DNA of 64,000 nt, taken from positions 2,418,001 to 2,482,000 of the forward strand of contig OY969556.1 in assembly GCA_963701015.1 (NCBI GenBank), read 5' to 3'. The notes below the pieces were generated by a model. It was given only the letters and a program-made list of their open reading frames with translations. It was not told the origin of the DNA and made no database searches. Both the position numbers and the translations under genes were made by a program. This DNA is from MFD09286-c1 sp963701015 (GTDB lineage Bacteria > Bacteroidota > Bacteroidia > Bacteroidales > DTGW01). This document shows, one piece after another, positions 8,366-19,200 of this stretch (positions are counted from its first letter, which is position 1; each line of letters begins with the position of its first letter).

Positions 8366-10276
8366 TTATTTCTTAATAACTGTATTTACAAAAGGTTTTA
8401 AAACAACATTGGCGGGCCATACCTTTATAAGGTAAACACCGGGCATCCATGTTGAAGCATCAACTTTAAGTGTATTAGAAGATGTGGCAACAACAGACAC
8501 TATCTTATTTCCAATAGTATTATAAACATCAATTCTATTTATTCCTCCGGCAAATGAAACTTTAAAATCGTTCTCCACCGGGTTTGGGAAAATTGCAGGT
8601 TCGTTATTTGGTAAAATTTCAGAACCAACCGATGTAAATATAAATGGGACAGTATCTGAAGTGGCTGAATAACATAGACCATTCTTGGCAACTACAAAAT
8701 AATTACCATTTTGTTTTGGTGTATATTTCCAATCAGCTGCATTTTTAATAGCACCAAAATTACTTTCGTACCATTGAATTCCGTATAAACTAGTATTTAT
8801 ATCAGTTGAAAATGTTTCATTATTAATATAAATATCAGGTTTCGGTGGAATAACATCTACTTTTATGGTTATATTAGTCAATGTATCACCACAAGCCGTA
8901 GTAGATACTGCAGAGTAAATTGAAGTTGTTTTGGGCGAAACTTTTATTAAAGTATCAGCATAACCTAACCAATTAATATAACCTGTTCCGGTAGCAGTTA
9001 AAATTACAGTATCGCCTTTACAAATTTCCTTATTTATACCAGCATCAACAAAAGGTTTGCTATCGAATGTCAAATTAATAGTTCGGTAAATACTATCGCA
9101 ACCTGCATAAATTCTTCGAATTGTGTCTTTGTAAATTCCCTTTGTTTTTACATATATATTGCCAATTTTCATCGAATCACCTATACATTTATTAATTTTT
9201 ATTTTAACTGAATCGGGATTAATGAATTTTATTGTATAAGCTGTAACAGTATCACAACCTTTGTTATAAATTGTAGTATATAAATAAGTACCATTGGTTC
9301 TCACAATACTGTCATTGGGCAAAAGCATAGTATCGCCTTTGCATAAATTAAAAGTCGAATCAAGTGTACCCACTGATTTAACCAAAAGAATACCATTGAT
9401 ATAAGTAATATTATAATTTCCATAAGATGACGGGCCTGAAACTGTTATAGGAAATTTCCCCATAACATTGGTGGCAGATGTTTTAACATGTAACTGAGTC
9501 CTAATTGTGCTACCATTATCGTCAATAGCAAGGCCTATAAAACTAATATTAGTAGAATCTAAATGAATCAATTTACCACAATTAACAGTATCGGTTTGTC
9601 CAATTGCGTATAACGAACCTTTAATAATAGTAATAATTTGTTTTGCCGATGCCACAACTAAATTACTATCTTTAACAATGGAAGCAATAATCGTATCCTT
9701 TCCTACAGCATTCAAATGAACCTTATTATTTATTATTGAAATCTTGCTTGTATATTTGGAATATAAGGAATAAACAATTGGCAATCCCAATGAATTTGTT
9801 GCCCCAGGATTATAATCAGCTTTCCCGAATATTACCGTATTTGTTGAATCAAAATTTTTGATAACTGCTCTTACAATTAATAATTTTTGCGTTGCTTTAG
9901 TGGATAAAACATTACTATCGCCACTCTGATAGGCCGTTATTGTAATAGAGCCGGTATCTTTCAAATGAAGTTTATTATTTATTATAGAAACAATATTGGT
10001 ATCAGTCGAAGAATAGGTTACAGGAAGGCCTGATGTTGCTTCAGCTCCGGGATTAAAGTCAGCCACACCGAATGTAACTGTATCAAGTGCAGGAAAGTTA
10101 ATAATGTTTTGAATTTGAATATTGGAATCGGATTTCAAACCAGACGATGAAACATGAAAAAGTAATTTTTGATTTTTTTCAACTGCTGAAATATTACTAC
10201 ATCCGGCAATAAAAAGAATTAAAACAAAAAGTTTAACAAACAGTTTATTCTCCAGCTTCCTGAATTTATGTATCAT
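8366..10276 (-). CDS. T9SS-exported repeat protein with lipoprotein-like signal
   Basis: A 636-residue secreted protein. The N-terminus has a hydrophobic signal ending in the lipobox FIAGC (C26). Residues about 55-215 hold two bacterial Ig/MBG-like repeats, each with a conserved core (D-T-V-T-FG-ADFNPGA ... SGLPVTYS; INNKLHLKDTG). About 220-300 resembles an MBG domain (ending ITYINGILLVKS). The middle contains PKD/Ig-like segments rich in GDTxxL motifs. The last ~75 residues form a T9SS type A sorting domain (IFPNPVENDFKVSF ... YNTIGNKIV ... GVYLIKVW). It is probably a surface or extracellular adhesin-like protein; no catalytic domain is visible. A -7 box lies on the minus strand at 10299-10306. 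Confidence 0.85.
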   Translation of the reverse strand: MIHKFRKLENKLFVKLFVLILFIAGCSNISAVEKNQKLLFHVSSSGLKSDSNIQIQNIINFPALDTVTFGVADFNPGAEATSGLPVTYSSTDTNIVSIINNKLHLKDTGSITITAYQSGDSNVLSTKATQKLLIVRAVIKNFDSTNTVIFGKADYNPGATNSLGLPIVYSLYSKYTSKISIINNKVHLNAVGKDTIIASIVKDSNLVVASAKQIITIIKGSLYAIGQTDTVNCGKLIHLDSTNISFIGLAIDDNGSTIRTQLHVKTSATNVMGKFPITVSGPSSYGNYNITYINGILLVKSVGTLDSTFNLCKGDTMLLPNDSIVRTNGTYLYTTIYNKGCDTVTAYTIKFINPDSVKIKINKCIGDSMKIGNIYVKTKGIYKDTIRRIYAGCDSIYRTINLTFDSKPFVDAGINKEICKGDTVILTATGTGYINWLGYADTLIKVSPKTTSIYSAVSTTACGDTLTNITIKVDVIPPKPDIYINNETFSTDINTSLYGIQWYESNFGAIKNAADWKYTPKQNGNYFVVAKNGLCYSATSDTVPFIFTSVGSEILPNNEPAIFPNPVENDFKVSFAGGINRIDVYNTIGNKIVSVVATSSNTLKVDASTWMPGVYLIKVWPANVVLKPFVNTVIKK

Positions 10277-10298
10277 ATGATTTAGTTTAAAGGCATTG

Positions 10299-10306
10299 CA
10301 AATTTA
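10299..10306 (-). promoter_or_regulatory. -7 box (TAAATTTG) for the T9SS repeat protein
   Basis: An exact TAnnTTTG match on the minus strand, 23 bases before the ATG at 10276, facing away from the TonB receptor promoter at 10418-10425. Confidence 0.45.
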
Positions 10307-10417
10307 AATTATTTTGTTTTCAAACCATAATTATCTTTTAAACGATATTCGTATTAAGAGGTTACGTTTTTATTTTTTACATAAAAAGCCCAACTTTCCA
10401 ATAAATAATTAATGTTT

Positions 10418-10425
10418 TACATTTG
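10418..10425 (+). promoter_or_regulatory. -7 box (TACATTTG) for the TonB-dependent receptor
   Basis: An exact TAnnTTTG match 27 bases upstream of the ATG at 10452. The 10277-10451 region between the divergent genes shows no riboswitch-like structure. Confidence 0.5.
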
Positions 10426-10451
10426 CCTCGAATTTTAATAAAAATTAAATT

Positions 10452-12497
10452 ATGAAAGAAAAACAAGCACGCCAACGGAGGTTGGTCTTGTTCCGACAAT
10501 GGAGCAACAAAAAATTTTCGGCATTTAACAGCCTGAAAAAAATTGTAAAAATCTGTACATTAGCTTTGGCTTACGGTATTATTGCCAAATCAGTTAATGT
10601 TACAGCGCAAAGCAGCGATACAACCGGATCAAGAATTATGGAACTTGATGAAGTTACAGTTCAATCAACATTAATAGATTTGAAGAATGCCGAAACAGGA
10701 CGTTCAATTGATGTAATTAATGGTGCGCAAATTCAATCGTTACCTGTAACTTCCTTAGATGAGCTATTGCGTTACATTCCGGGTATCGACGCACAACAAC
10801 GCGGTGCATTTGGTGCACAAACCGATTTCAGCCTTCGCGGCAGCAATTTTAACCAAGTACTTGTCCTGATTGACGGACAAAAAATCAATGACCCTCTCAC
10901 CGCACATTTCAACAGCAATATTCCAATCTCTCCTACTGAAATTGAACGCATAGAAGTAATCCATGGACCGGCTTCACTTGAATATGGACCTGATGCAACA
11001 GGAGGAGTAATTAACATTATTACCAAAACATTTTCGAAAAACCAACAATTAAAAGGTCTACATGCCGATGCAAAATTAAATTACGGCAAGTATAACCTTA
11101 TCAACACCAGTGATGGCATATATTATGGAAATGATAAATTCAGGATTTCCGGTGGATATTTATTGAATAAATCAGACGGAAACCCACTTTCAAGCGGATT
11201 AAAGAATTTCTTTGATATAAACAGCACATCGCTTGCAGCCCAACTGCAAATTAACAATAACTGGTCAGCAGCCTATAGGTTTGCCAATGATTACCGCGAT
11301 TTTAACGCCCAATATTTTTATACCGATTATCCAACGGATAAAGCAACGGAAAAGGTTTCGCGTTATCGTCAGCAATTTCAGTTAACCAGAAACGAAGAAA
11401 ATTATTCAACTCAAATATTAGCTTCTTATATTAAAACAAACGATTATTATTTATATGCTCCAGGTTCTACTGCAAACGATAATAATTCAGGCGATTTGAA
11501 TATAAAAGCACAACAATCAGTAAAATTTAGTTCTACTTTAAAATCCTTGTTTGGTATAACATATGACGATAGAAGTGTTATAAGCAATGACAGAGGAAAT
11601 CATTCCGTAAACCATTTTGGCGGCTTTGTAACAATTTCAGCCAATCCTTTAGAGAAACTATATATAAATGGAGGAGTTCGCGAAGACTATGACCAGAATT
11701 ATGGAGCATTTTTCTTGCCTCAAATTGGAATATCCTATAAAATAAATGACCCATTAAATATCAGGGCAACTTTCGGACGTTCGGTAAGAGAAGCTGATTT
11801 TACTGAAAACTATACCAATAACTATGCAAAAGACTCAGTAAAATTTGCTCCTGCTATCGGGAACAGGAACTTGTTGCCTGAAAAATCATGGAACAGCGAA
11901 GTGGGTGGCGATTACAAAATCGCTCCAGGCATCTTGTTCAGCGTAACTGAATTTTACCGTCAGACTACTGATTTAATAGATTATGTGCAGACTTCAGGAA
12001 GTAACATTCATATTCCAGGGTTATTGCTTTATCCTAACACTCAGTACTGGTATGCTGAAAACAATAGTAAAACAAATACCATAGGAACTGAAACCAGATT
12101 ATCATTAAATAAGAAAATCTTTAATACAATAAACTTGAAATTTACTGGTGGATATACTTATTTGCATATTGTTACAAATTATACGAACATACCTAAGTAT
12201 TTATCATTGCAACCAAAGCATTTGGTTAACGGAGATTTTTCAGCAAACTATGGACCAGTATTTTTCAATATCAATGGAATTTATAAAGTCCGGAATCCTG
12301 AGCATGATGCTTATTTGAACTTAAACTTAAAAACATCGTATATGGTCTGGAACACCAATATTGATTTTGCCGTATATAAAAGGCTTGCTTTTATTTCAAT
12401 GACGGTTTACAATATTTTTGATGAACAATATTCCGACTTCTTTGGAGCACAAATGCCGGGACGTTGGATAACCGGTGGAATTAAAATGAAATTCTGA
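10452..12497 (+). CDS. TonB-dependent outer-membrane receptor
   Basis: A 681-residue active-transport receptor of the outer membrane. The N-terminus is unusual: a basic stretch (KEKQARQRRLVLFRQWSNKK, residues 2-21) precedes the hydrophobic signal, as in a group of BtuB-like Bacteroidota receptors with an extended FRQWSRKxxAAFxSLG-type leader. ELDEVTV (about 64-70) may be the TonB box. The plug domain covers about 80-200 (SLDELLRYIPGIDAQ ... SLRGSNFNQVLVLIDG ... IERIEVIHGPASLEYGPDATGGVINIIT), and the rest is a 22-strand barrel ending in GGIKMKF. There is no SusD partner, so a small ligand such as a corrinoid, siderophore or metal is more likely than a glycan. No cobalamin riboswitch is visible. 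A terminator follows. Confidence 0.92.
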   Translation: MKEKQARQRRLVLFRQWSNKKFSAFNSLKKIVKICTLALAYGIIAKSVNVTAQSSDTTGSRIMELDEVTVQSTLIDLKNAETGRSIDVINGAQIQSLPVTSLDELLRYIPGIDAQQRGAFGAQTDFSLRGSNFNQVLVLIDGQKINDPLTAHFNSNIPISPTEIERIEVIHGPASLEYGPDATGGVINIITKTFSKNQQLKGLHADAKLNYGKYNLINTSDGIYYGNDKFRISGGYLLNKSDGNPLSSGLKNFFDINSTSLAAQLQINNNWSAAYRFANDYRDFNAQYFYTDYPTDKATEKVSRYRQQFQLTRNEENYSTQILASYIKTNDYYLYAPGSTANDNNSGDLNIKAQQSVKFSSTLKSLFGITYDDRSVISNDRGNHSVNHFGGFVTISANPLEKLYINGGVREDYDQNYGAFFLPQIGISYKINDPLNIRATFGRSVREADFTENYTNNYAKDSVKFAPAIGNRNLLPEKSWNSEVGGDYKIAPGILFSVTEFYRQTTDLIDYVQTSGSNIHIPGLLLYPNTQYWYAENNSKTNTIGTETRLSLNKKIFNTINLKFTGGYTYLHIVTNYTNIPKYLSLQPKHLVNGDFSANYGPVFFNINGIYKVRNPEHDAYLNLNLKTSYMVWNTNIDFAVYKRLAFISMTVYNIFDEQYSDFFGAQMPGRWITGGIKMKF

Positions 12498-12517
12498 TAT
12501 AATATTTAATTTTAAAG

Positions 12518-12555
12518 AAAGGGGAAAATCAAAATTAGGTCTTCTCCTTTTTTTT
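12518..12555 (+). terminator. Rho-independent terminator after the TonB receptor
   Basis: Stem AAAGGGGAA / TTCTCCTTT (one G-U pair) with a 15-base loop, followed by a T run. It lies about 20 bases after the receptor's stop codon. Confidence 0.7.
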
Positions 12556-12560
12556 ATCTT

Positions 12561-12878
12561 TTAAATGGCTCCGATTGCGAATTGAATTATTACAATTATA
12601 ATAGCAAGAATAAAAGTTGACATTAGTACGCCTTTGGTCGCCCTGTTCATATTTAGTTTAAGAAAAATATAAAATACAGCCAGATTAGGCAAAACACATA
12701 AACTGAATAGTTTTGTCATAACCCGCATTGTATATAGGAAATGTAAAAATTGATGTACTGTATAATGATGAAATGTATAAAAAAATACTATTACTAAAGT
12801 TAAAACAGGGAGAAGTAAGCCAAATAACAATCCTATTTTTAGCTTATCATATTTTGGTAATTTTTCTTTAAAACTCAT
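12561..12878 (-). CDS. Small integral membrane protein linked to surE
   Basis: A 105-residue protein with three predicted membrane helices: about 15-35 (IGLLFGLLLPVLTLVIVFFY), 55-78 (around FSLCVLPNLAVFYIFLKL) and 84-103 (LMSTFILAIIIVIIQFAIGAI). No motif of a known enzyme or transporter is seen. Its ATG overlaps the surE stop codon by one base (TAATG), which implies translational coupling. Similar small membrane proteins sit next to surE in other Bacteroidota, so the association is probably conserved, but no function is established. Confidence 0.75.
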   Translation of the reverse strand: MSFKEKLPKYDKLKIGLLFGLLLPVLTLVIVFFYTFHHYTVHQFLHFLYTMRVMTKLFSLCVLPNLAVFYIFLKLNMNRATKGVLMSTFILAIIIVIIQFAIGAI

Positions 12879-13657
12879 TATTCTCCGTTAAAATTCCATT
12901 TTTTTAAATTGTCCATAAATTTATAAGCCGTAAAATCGAACTGTACCGGAACAATAGAAATATAATTATTCCGTAATGCCCATTCATCAGTATCTTCGGC
13001 ATGTGGTTCCATATCCTCGAAAGTACCGGTTAACCAAAAATAATCATGACCATTCGGATCAGTGCGATGTTGAAATTCTTCACGCCAAACACCATGATTT
13101 TGCCTGCAAATTTTAACACCTGCTATTTCATGTACCGAAATATCCGGAATATTCACATTTAAGCAAACCCCTTTTGCAAGGCCATTTTTGAATGTTTTAG
13201 CAATTATTTTATCGGCATAATGCTGTACCGTTGCAAAATCAGCTTCCCTGGAATGATTCAACAATGAAAAGCCAATGGCAGGAATGTCATTAATGCAACC
13301 TTCCATAACTGCTCCCATTGTTCCTGAATAAACAATACTTGATGATGAATTGGAACCATGATTAACACCTGATAATAACAAATCAGGCCGACAGGGCAAT
13401 AATCGGTTAATAGCCATTTTAACGCAATCAACCGGAGTTCCATTGATAGTGTATATTTTTAACGTTTCGGTATCTGTAATTTTATTAACCCGAATAGGAG
13501 TTTTGATAGTTAAAGCGTGAGCCATACCACTTTGGCCTTCAGTAGGAGCGACAACTACCACATTGCCAAATTTTTTAGCCACGTTTATTAAGGCATCAAG
13601 GCCTTTGGCATGAATGCCATCATCATTAACAACTAAAATTAATTTATCTGAATTCAC
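12878..13657 (-). CDS. surE: 5'/3'-nucleotidase SurE
   Basis: A 259-residue metal-dependent phosphatase that removes phosphate from nucleoside monophosphates, linked to survival in stationary phase in Escherichia coli. The SurE motifs are intact: NDDG (11-14) for metal binding, APTEGQSGMAHALT with S43, and the SGVNHGSN loop (97-103) with N99. Length agrees with the usual ~250 residues. It is the first gene of a two-gene minus-strand operon with the small membrane protein. The ATG at 13657 begins MNSDKLILVVNDDG, the standard SurE N-terminus. Confidence 0.97.
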   Translation of the reverse strand: MNSDKLILVVNDDGIHAKGLDALINVAKKFGNVVVVAPTEGQSGMAHALTIKTPIRVNKITDTETLKIYTINGTPVDCVKMAINRLLPCRPDLLLSGVNHGSNSSSSIVYSGTMGAVMEGCINDIPAIGFSLLNHSREADFATVQHYADKIIAKTFKNGLAKGVCLNVNIPDISVHEIAGVKICRQNHGVWREEFQHRTDPNGHDYFWLTGTFEDMEPHAEDTDEWALRNNYISIVPVQFDFTAYKFMDNLKKWNFNGE

Positions 13658-13847
13658 TGGATAATTAAGCTTTTAAGCAACAAATATAAGCAATAAGTAT
13701 CTTATGAGGAAAATAATATATTATACTTAGATTAATTATAAATTGGAATAAGTGTAAAATATATTAGTTATAAAAGTTAAAAAATATTTATTTTGTCAGT
13801 CGAATTTCAATCTAAAAAAGCTTTCAAAACAAAATAAAATTAAAATT

Positions 13848-16214
13848 ATGAAAAAAATATTGTTTCATATTTTCATATTACTCATATTATGTGAACTTCA
13901 AAGCGAATCACAAGTTAAATATAGTGATTTCCCTGACTCCTTAAAAATGACATTTTTTGTAGAAGGGTTTGACAATAATATTAATAATTGGACTTTGGAA
14001 AATAACTGGATAACTGCTTCTATGCGTGATAATACATACACTTTAATAAATAAAAATTACAATAATAATATTGGTATTAGTACCATTCCTATTAAGTTCG
14101 ACAATAATCAAGACTGGGATTTGGAAGTCAATTTAAAGATTATTTCCGGTACTGGCGCTTTAGTTATTGGAATGGATGAGCAATATAACCATTTTAGAAT
14201 TGAATTAAACCAGAATAGTGAAGTTTATATGGTAAAAGAAGAAGATTCGAAAGGGCAAATTAAAACTTACCATTCATATAAAGAAAAAAATATAATACAT
14301 AATTCAAGTGCAAATAAGGTAACAATAAGGCATACTAAAAATAAATATTATCTATTTATAAATCAGCAATTCGTATGTGAACTCAAGGATTTACAATTAT
14401 TGGGTAATTACTTTGGATTTTCAGTTGGAGTTAACTCTCAAATAACCATAAATGATTTTAGGTTAAACTATCTGAATTATAATATGGCACTAAGCAAAAA
14501 TGTAAAACGGGGAATACCCGATTTATCAATTTCAAATATAGAATTTGTTGATTCGAACCATAATAATGTAATTGATGAAAATGAGGAATCACTAGTTGCA
14601 TTTGATATCAGTAACAGAGGAAAAGCTTCGGCCGAAGGGTTAAGGGCTTATGTAAAATCGATTAAACCTACAAACAATATTACATTCAGAAATTATGTGG
14701 AAATTGGAGAGATTAAGCCTGGTGAAACAAAAACGGTTAATATTCCATTTAAAGGTGCTTCTTCAATTGAGACAGGATCTGAAGAAATTAAAGTTGCATT
14801 TTCTGAAAATATGGGATTTCCGCCAGATACACTTCTTTTAACACTTGCTGTTCAAAAAGCTCCGCAACCGCTTATTAAAACAGTTGATTTTGAAATATTA
14901 ACATTGGATGGATCGGTGAGATTGGGTAAACCTGTTAAAGTAAAGGCATTGATCCAGAATGTTGGATTAGGCGATGCCCAGAATGTACGTATTGCATTTA
15001 TTGTCCCTGAAACAAATATTATAGTGCAAAGTAATGATATATTTAGTTTAGGAAATTTAAAAGCTGGAGACACCGCAACCATTTCATTCGATTTTATACC
15101 AAATAAAATGTACAAAAACAGTACTATTCCTATAACAATTAAACCGTATGAAAGTACTGGAAAATTTGCGCAGAGTCTTTTGATAGAACCACCTGTTAAT
15201 GGATTAGCCAATAGTGCAAAAGTAGTTAAAATGGGAGGTGAAACGGATTATAGCAATTATCAAATAAAAGTGGCTTCATTAAATAAAAATAGCGACAATA
15301 GCTTAATGAAATCAAGTAATTCCAATGATTCTATAAAAAATAAAAATACTGCCCTGTTAGGAAATAGCGTGATGAAAACTGTACCTTTAAAAACAAATAC
15401 AGTTAATTTTACTGAAGACTTTGATGTTGATAAAAATATACCAAAGAGTAATATTGAAAGGCCCAACAGATATGCCTTAATTATAGGCAATGAGGATTAT
15501 AGTACATTTCAAAACACATTAAACACTGAAATTAATGTTGATTATGCTGCAAATGATGCAAAAGTATTTAAAGAATATGCTTCTCAAATTATGTGTATTC
15601 CCGAATCGCATATAAAGTTGCTTACCAATGCAACTTATGCACAAATGAACCAAGGGATTAGCTGGTTGACAAATTTAGCTAAAGTTGAAAATGGAAATGC
15701 TGAATTAATTTTCTATTATTCTGGTCATGGATTACCTGATGAGAAAACAAAAGAGCCATACTTAATTCCTGTTGATGTTAGTGGTAGCGATTTACAGGAT
15801 GGTATAAAGCTTGATAATGTTATTAACCGGTTAACCAATGTTGAATCAAAAAGAGTAACCATGTTTCTTGATGCCTGCTTTAGCGGTGGCGCACGCAACA
15901 AATCACTTGTTGCCATGAAAGGAGTTAAGATAGTACCTAAAGAAGTTAAAATTGGAGGCAACCTGGTTATTTTTTCATCAAGTTCAGGTGATGAATCTTC
16001 AGGAGTTTACAGAAGCCACAGACATGGTTTCTTTACTTATTATTTACTTAAAAAAATGCAGGAGTCAAATGGTTTGATTTCATATAAAAATATGGCGGAT
16101 TATTTAAACCAAACAGTTCAGCGTGAAAGCGGGTTAGGTGGAAAAATACAGACCCCTAAAATTTATTATAGCCCGGTTGTTGAAGGTGAATGGGAAAACT
16201 GGATTATGAAATAA
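13848..16214 (+). CDS. Secreted caspase-like (peptidase C14) protein with CARDB-like domains
   Basis: A 788-residue protein with a signal peptide (about 1-22). Residues about 35-210 form a beta-sandwich resembling LamG/concanavalin-type domains. About 224-340 and 345-450 are two CARDB-like Ig folds (SLVAFDISNRGKASAEGLRA; KVKALIQNVGLGDAQNV). A linker rich in Asn and Ser (470-535) leads to a caspase/metacaspase domain (540-775): RYALIIGNEDY starts it, the catalytic His is H627 in FYYSGHG, and the catalytic Cys is C677 in FLDACFSGG. Prokaryotic relatives cleave after Arg/Lys. It has no T9SS domain, unlike the two downstream proteins. It leads a four-gene operon (17-base gap to the next gene). 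Substrate unknown; likely periplasmic. Confidence 0.9.
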   Translation: MKKILFHIFILLILCELQSESQVKYSDFPDSLKMTFFVEGFDNNINNWTLENNWITASMRDNTYTLINKNYNNNIGISTIPIKFDNNQDWDLEVNLKIISGTGALVIGMDEQYNHFRIELNQNSEVYMVKEEDSKGQIKTYHSYKEKNIIHNSSANKVTIRHTKNKYYLFINQQFVCELKDLQLLGNYFGFSVGVNSQITINDFRLNYLNYNMALSKNVKRGIPDLSISNIEFVDSNHNNVIDENEESLVAFDISNRGKASAEGLRAYVKSIKPTNNITFRNYVEIGEIKPGETKTVNIPFKGASSIETGSEEIKVAFSENMGFPPDTLLLTLAVQKAPQPLIKTVDFEILTLDGSVRLGKPVKVKALIQNVGLGDAQNVRIAFIVPETNIIVQSNDIFSLGNLKAGDTATISFDFIPNKMYKNSTIPITIKPYESTGKFAQSLLIEPPVNGLANSAKVVKMGGETDYSNYQIKVASLNKNSDNSLMKSSNSNDSIKNKNTALLGNSVMKTVPLKTNTVNFTEDFDVDKNIPKSNIERPNRYALIIGNEDYSTFQNTLNTEINVDYAANDAKVFKEYASQIMCIPESHIKLLTNATYAQMNQGISWLTNLAKVENGNAELIFYYSGHGLPDEKTKEPYLIPVDVSGSDLQDGIKLDNVINRLTNVESKRVTMFLDACFSGGARNKSLVAMKGVKIVPKEVKIGGNLVIFSSSSGDESSGVYRSHRHGFFTYYLLKKMQESNGLISYKNMADYLNQTVQRESGLGGKIQTPKIYYSPVVEGEWENWIMK

Positions 16215-16231
16215 CTTTTCGATTTAGTAAA

Positions 16232-19200
16232 ATGAGAAATATTATTATATCAATTATTCTATTATTATTCTATTTTGCAAATATTCTTAGTCAGGATTTC
16301 TATCAAGCTTATAAGCGACAATTTAATTGCATTGCTGCAGAACACGATACAATTTGGGTAGGTGGAACCGGTTATATATTCAAGCTTGATTTAAATGGGA
16401 ATGTTTTGGCGAAATATTCCGAAGCTGATAGTTTACCTAAGGGGCCATATAAAGCAATTGTTATTGACAAAAAAGGCAACCGTTGGATTGGATCTGCTCA
16501 TGGATTGGCTGTATTTTCATGCAATATGGGGAAAGAAAATATAAGTATTCCTCCTATTGATTCGGTTTCAAGTTTATTATTAGATAGCTCAAATAACATT
16601 TGGGTAGGTACTACAAATAATGGAATTTGGGAATACGATAGTGCAAAAAAATGGACAAACTATAATGTAGCCAGTGGTGATTTAACAGGTAATATTATTA
16701 ATATGTTGTCATTGCAAGGAAAGGATACGATTTTGGCAGCATCAAACAATTCAGGAATATTTAGATATGCTTCAGGTAAATTTGAAAATTTAGTTCCACC
16801 AACCTATTATAACGAAAATAATAATAATATCTCAGTGGTTGCAGATTATACCGGTGAGATAATTGTATCATCAGTTATACAAGGTCAATATTATGGCGAT
16901 ATGATTTCAAAATATAATAATGGCATTTGGAATACTTTAACTAGTTGGAGTATACAGGATTCACAGAAATTTTTTGTTGATTATAAAGGTAAACTTATTT
17001 CATATAATAGTAATGGCCTAAATTATTTAAATATTAGTCCAAATTCTTTCAATTTCTTATACATATTGAATACTGGATATTTTTATAACAATGCTTTAAC
17101 TAATGATTACAAGGGTAATTTATGGGTCTGTGGAAGTGATGTTATGAAATCGGACTATAAAAATATCAACAGTATTTATCATCTTGATGACAAACAGTTG
17201 TCTTCAAATTTAGTTTACTGTACAACAGTTGATAAAAACAACAACAAATGGTTTGGCACTGATAATGGAATATCAAAATACGATGGAAATATTTGGACAG
17301 TATATAATTCCACAAATAATAAAATACCTTCAGGCAATTATACTGATTTGGAAGTTGATAAAAATGGAAATATTTGGGGGGCATCAAATAATGGAATTGC
17401 AAAATTTGACAGCAATAATTGGAGTAGTTTTTATTTAAATTCTTTGCAAGTCAATAGTATTGCATCCGATTCATTAGGTAATGTTTGGTTTGCGACTAAT
17501 CTTGGCGTATACGTTTATAATAACAATTCATGGAAAATATATAGTCCATTCGGAAACTCAAATTCTTATATAAATGCAATTGTATGTGAAAAAAATGGTA
17601 ATGTTTGGTGTAATTCATTTAATGGAGTTGGAGTCGCCGAATTTAATGGCTCAACATGGAAGGTTTATAATACTTCGAATTCAGGTTTATTTACTAATTA
17701 TATTTCTTCAATAAGTATAGATAAAAATAATAATAAATATTTTGCTACTCAATTAGGTGTCAATAAATTCAGCGGATCAAGTTGGACAGGATTCAAATTT
17801 AAAAATTTAAACAGCTATTTTAATATTTATAGTTTTGCTTTTGGAATATATGCCAATTCTAAAAACCTTTCAATTGATTCTTCTGATAACATATGGTTTG
17901 GTTCAAGTTGTCAGGGAATATTAAAATACGATGGCACCACTTGGATGGGATTTAAAGGAGAACTTCAAACTTATCTTACCTCATGTTATATTGATAAAAA
18001 TAATGACAAATGGTTTTGTTCTTCATCTCAGGGAATATATTTTTTAAAACATGACTGCAACTTACCAACATCTAATTATAGTTTTAACGATACCATTGTT
18101 TGCCAAGCACAAAGCCAAAATATTAATTTAACCAATATAATTACACAAAATAATACAAAATTTTCGTTATTCGATTCTTATGATACTATCGTTTATCCAT
18201 ATTCAAATTTAGTTTATACAATTCCCAGAAATGCTAAAAGCAGTACTATAAAAGCCAAGGTCTTTAATATCTGCGGAGGCGGCCCAACTATAAGTTCAAA
18301 ATTTATTGTTAATCCCTTGCCAAATAATTTATCCAATATAATTGGTGACACATTGATTTGTGCAGGAACGAAAAATATCAAATATTCAGTAAATACTGAT
18401 ACCATTTCCAATAAATATGTATGGAGTTTTCAAACAAGTGACATAACTGGAAGCGGTACTTCTAACATTATAGAATTAAATTTTGCAGATAAAATTTATA
18501 TTAATCCTGAAAAAATAACTGTAAAAGGTTACAATTCATGTGGATATGGAAACGCAAGTACTCTTAATATTTATGTGTTGGATAAGCCTAAAATTGATAC
18601 TTTAATTGGTAAGAATTTAATCTGTTCATACAAATCTAATATAATTTATTCAGTTAATAAGGATAGTTTAAATATGACAAAATATTTATGGACATTGCCT
18701 GAAGGCGTATCCGGATTAAATGGTTCAAACTTTATTAGCCTGAATTTCGATACTAGTTTTAAATCAGGACAAATTGCAGTTAAAGCATATAATACTTGTG
18801 GGGATACTTCAGTACAATTAAATGTGAATTCACCTGAATTTGAAAAGCCAACCATTAAAATAAAATGGGGCGATTTGCTATTTTGTCCTAACCTGGAAAA
18901 TATATATACCAAATATCAATGGTACTATAATAATTCACCTATCGTAGCTGCAACTAATCAATATTACCAAGCTTCTCAGAACGGTACCTATAGTTTATTT
19001 GTCAATAGTGCAGATAATTGCGAAGATAGCTCTTTGATTAATTATTCAAAACAAACTATTGTAAATTCAATATTTCCAAATCCTGTTGAAAATATTTTTA
19101 CTTTGATAATTAATTCCGAGGAAGTTGGAGCATTGTTAATTGATATATCTGATACAAAAGGTGTTTTGACGAAAGAATTTGAAATAATAAAAAATGACGA

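Noticed and set aside
10277..10451. Possible cobalamin riboswitch ahead of the TonB receptor
   Set aside because: No B12-box-like or paired structure is visible in this very AT-rich gap; only a -7 promoter box is clear.
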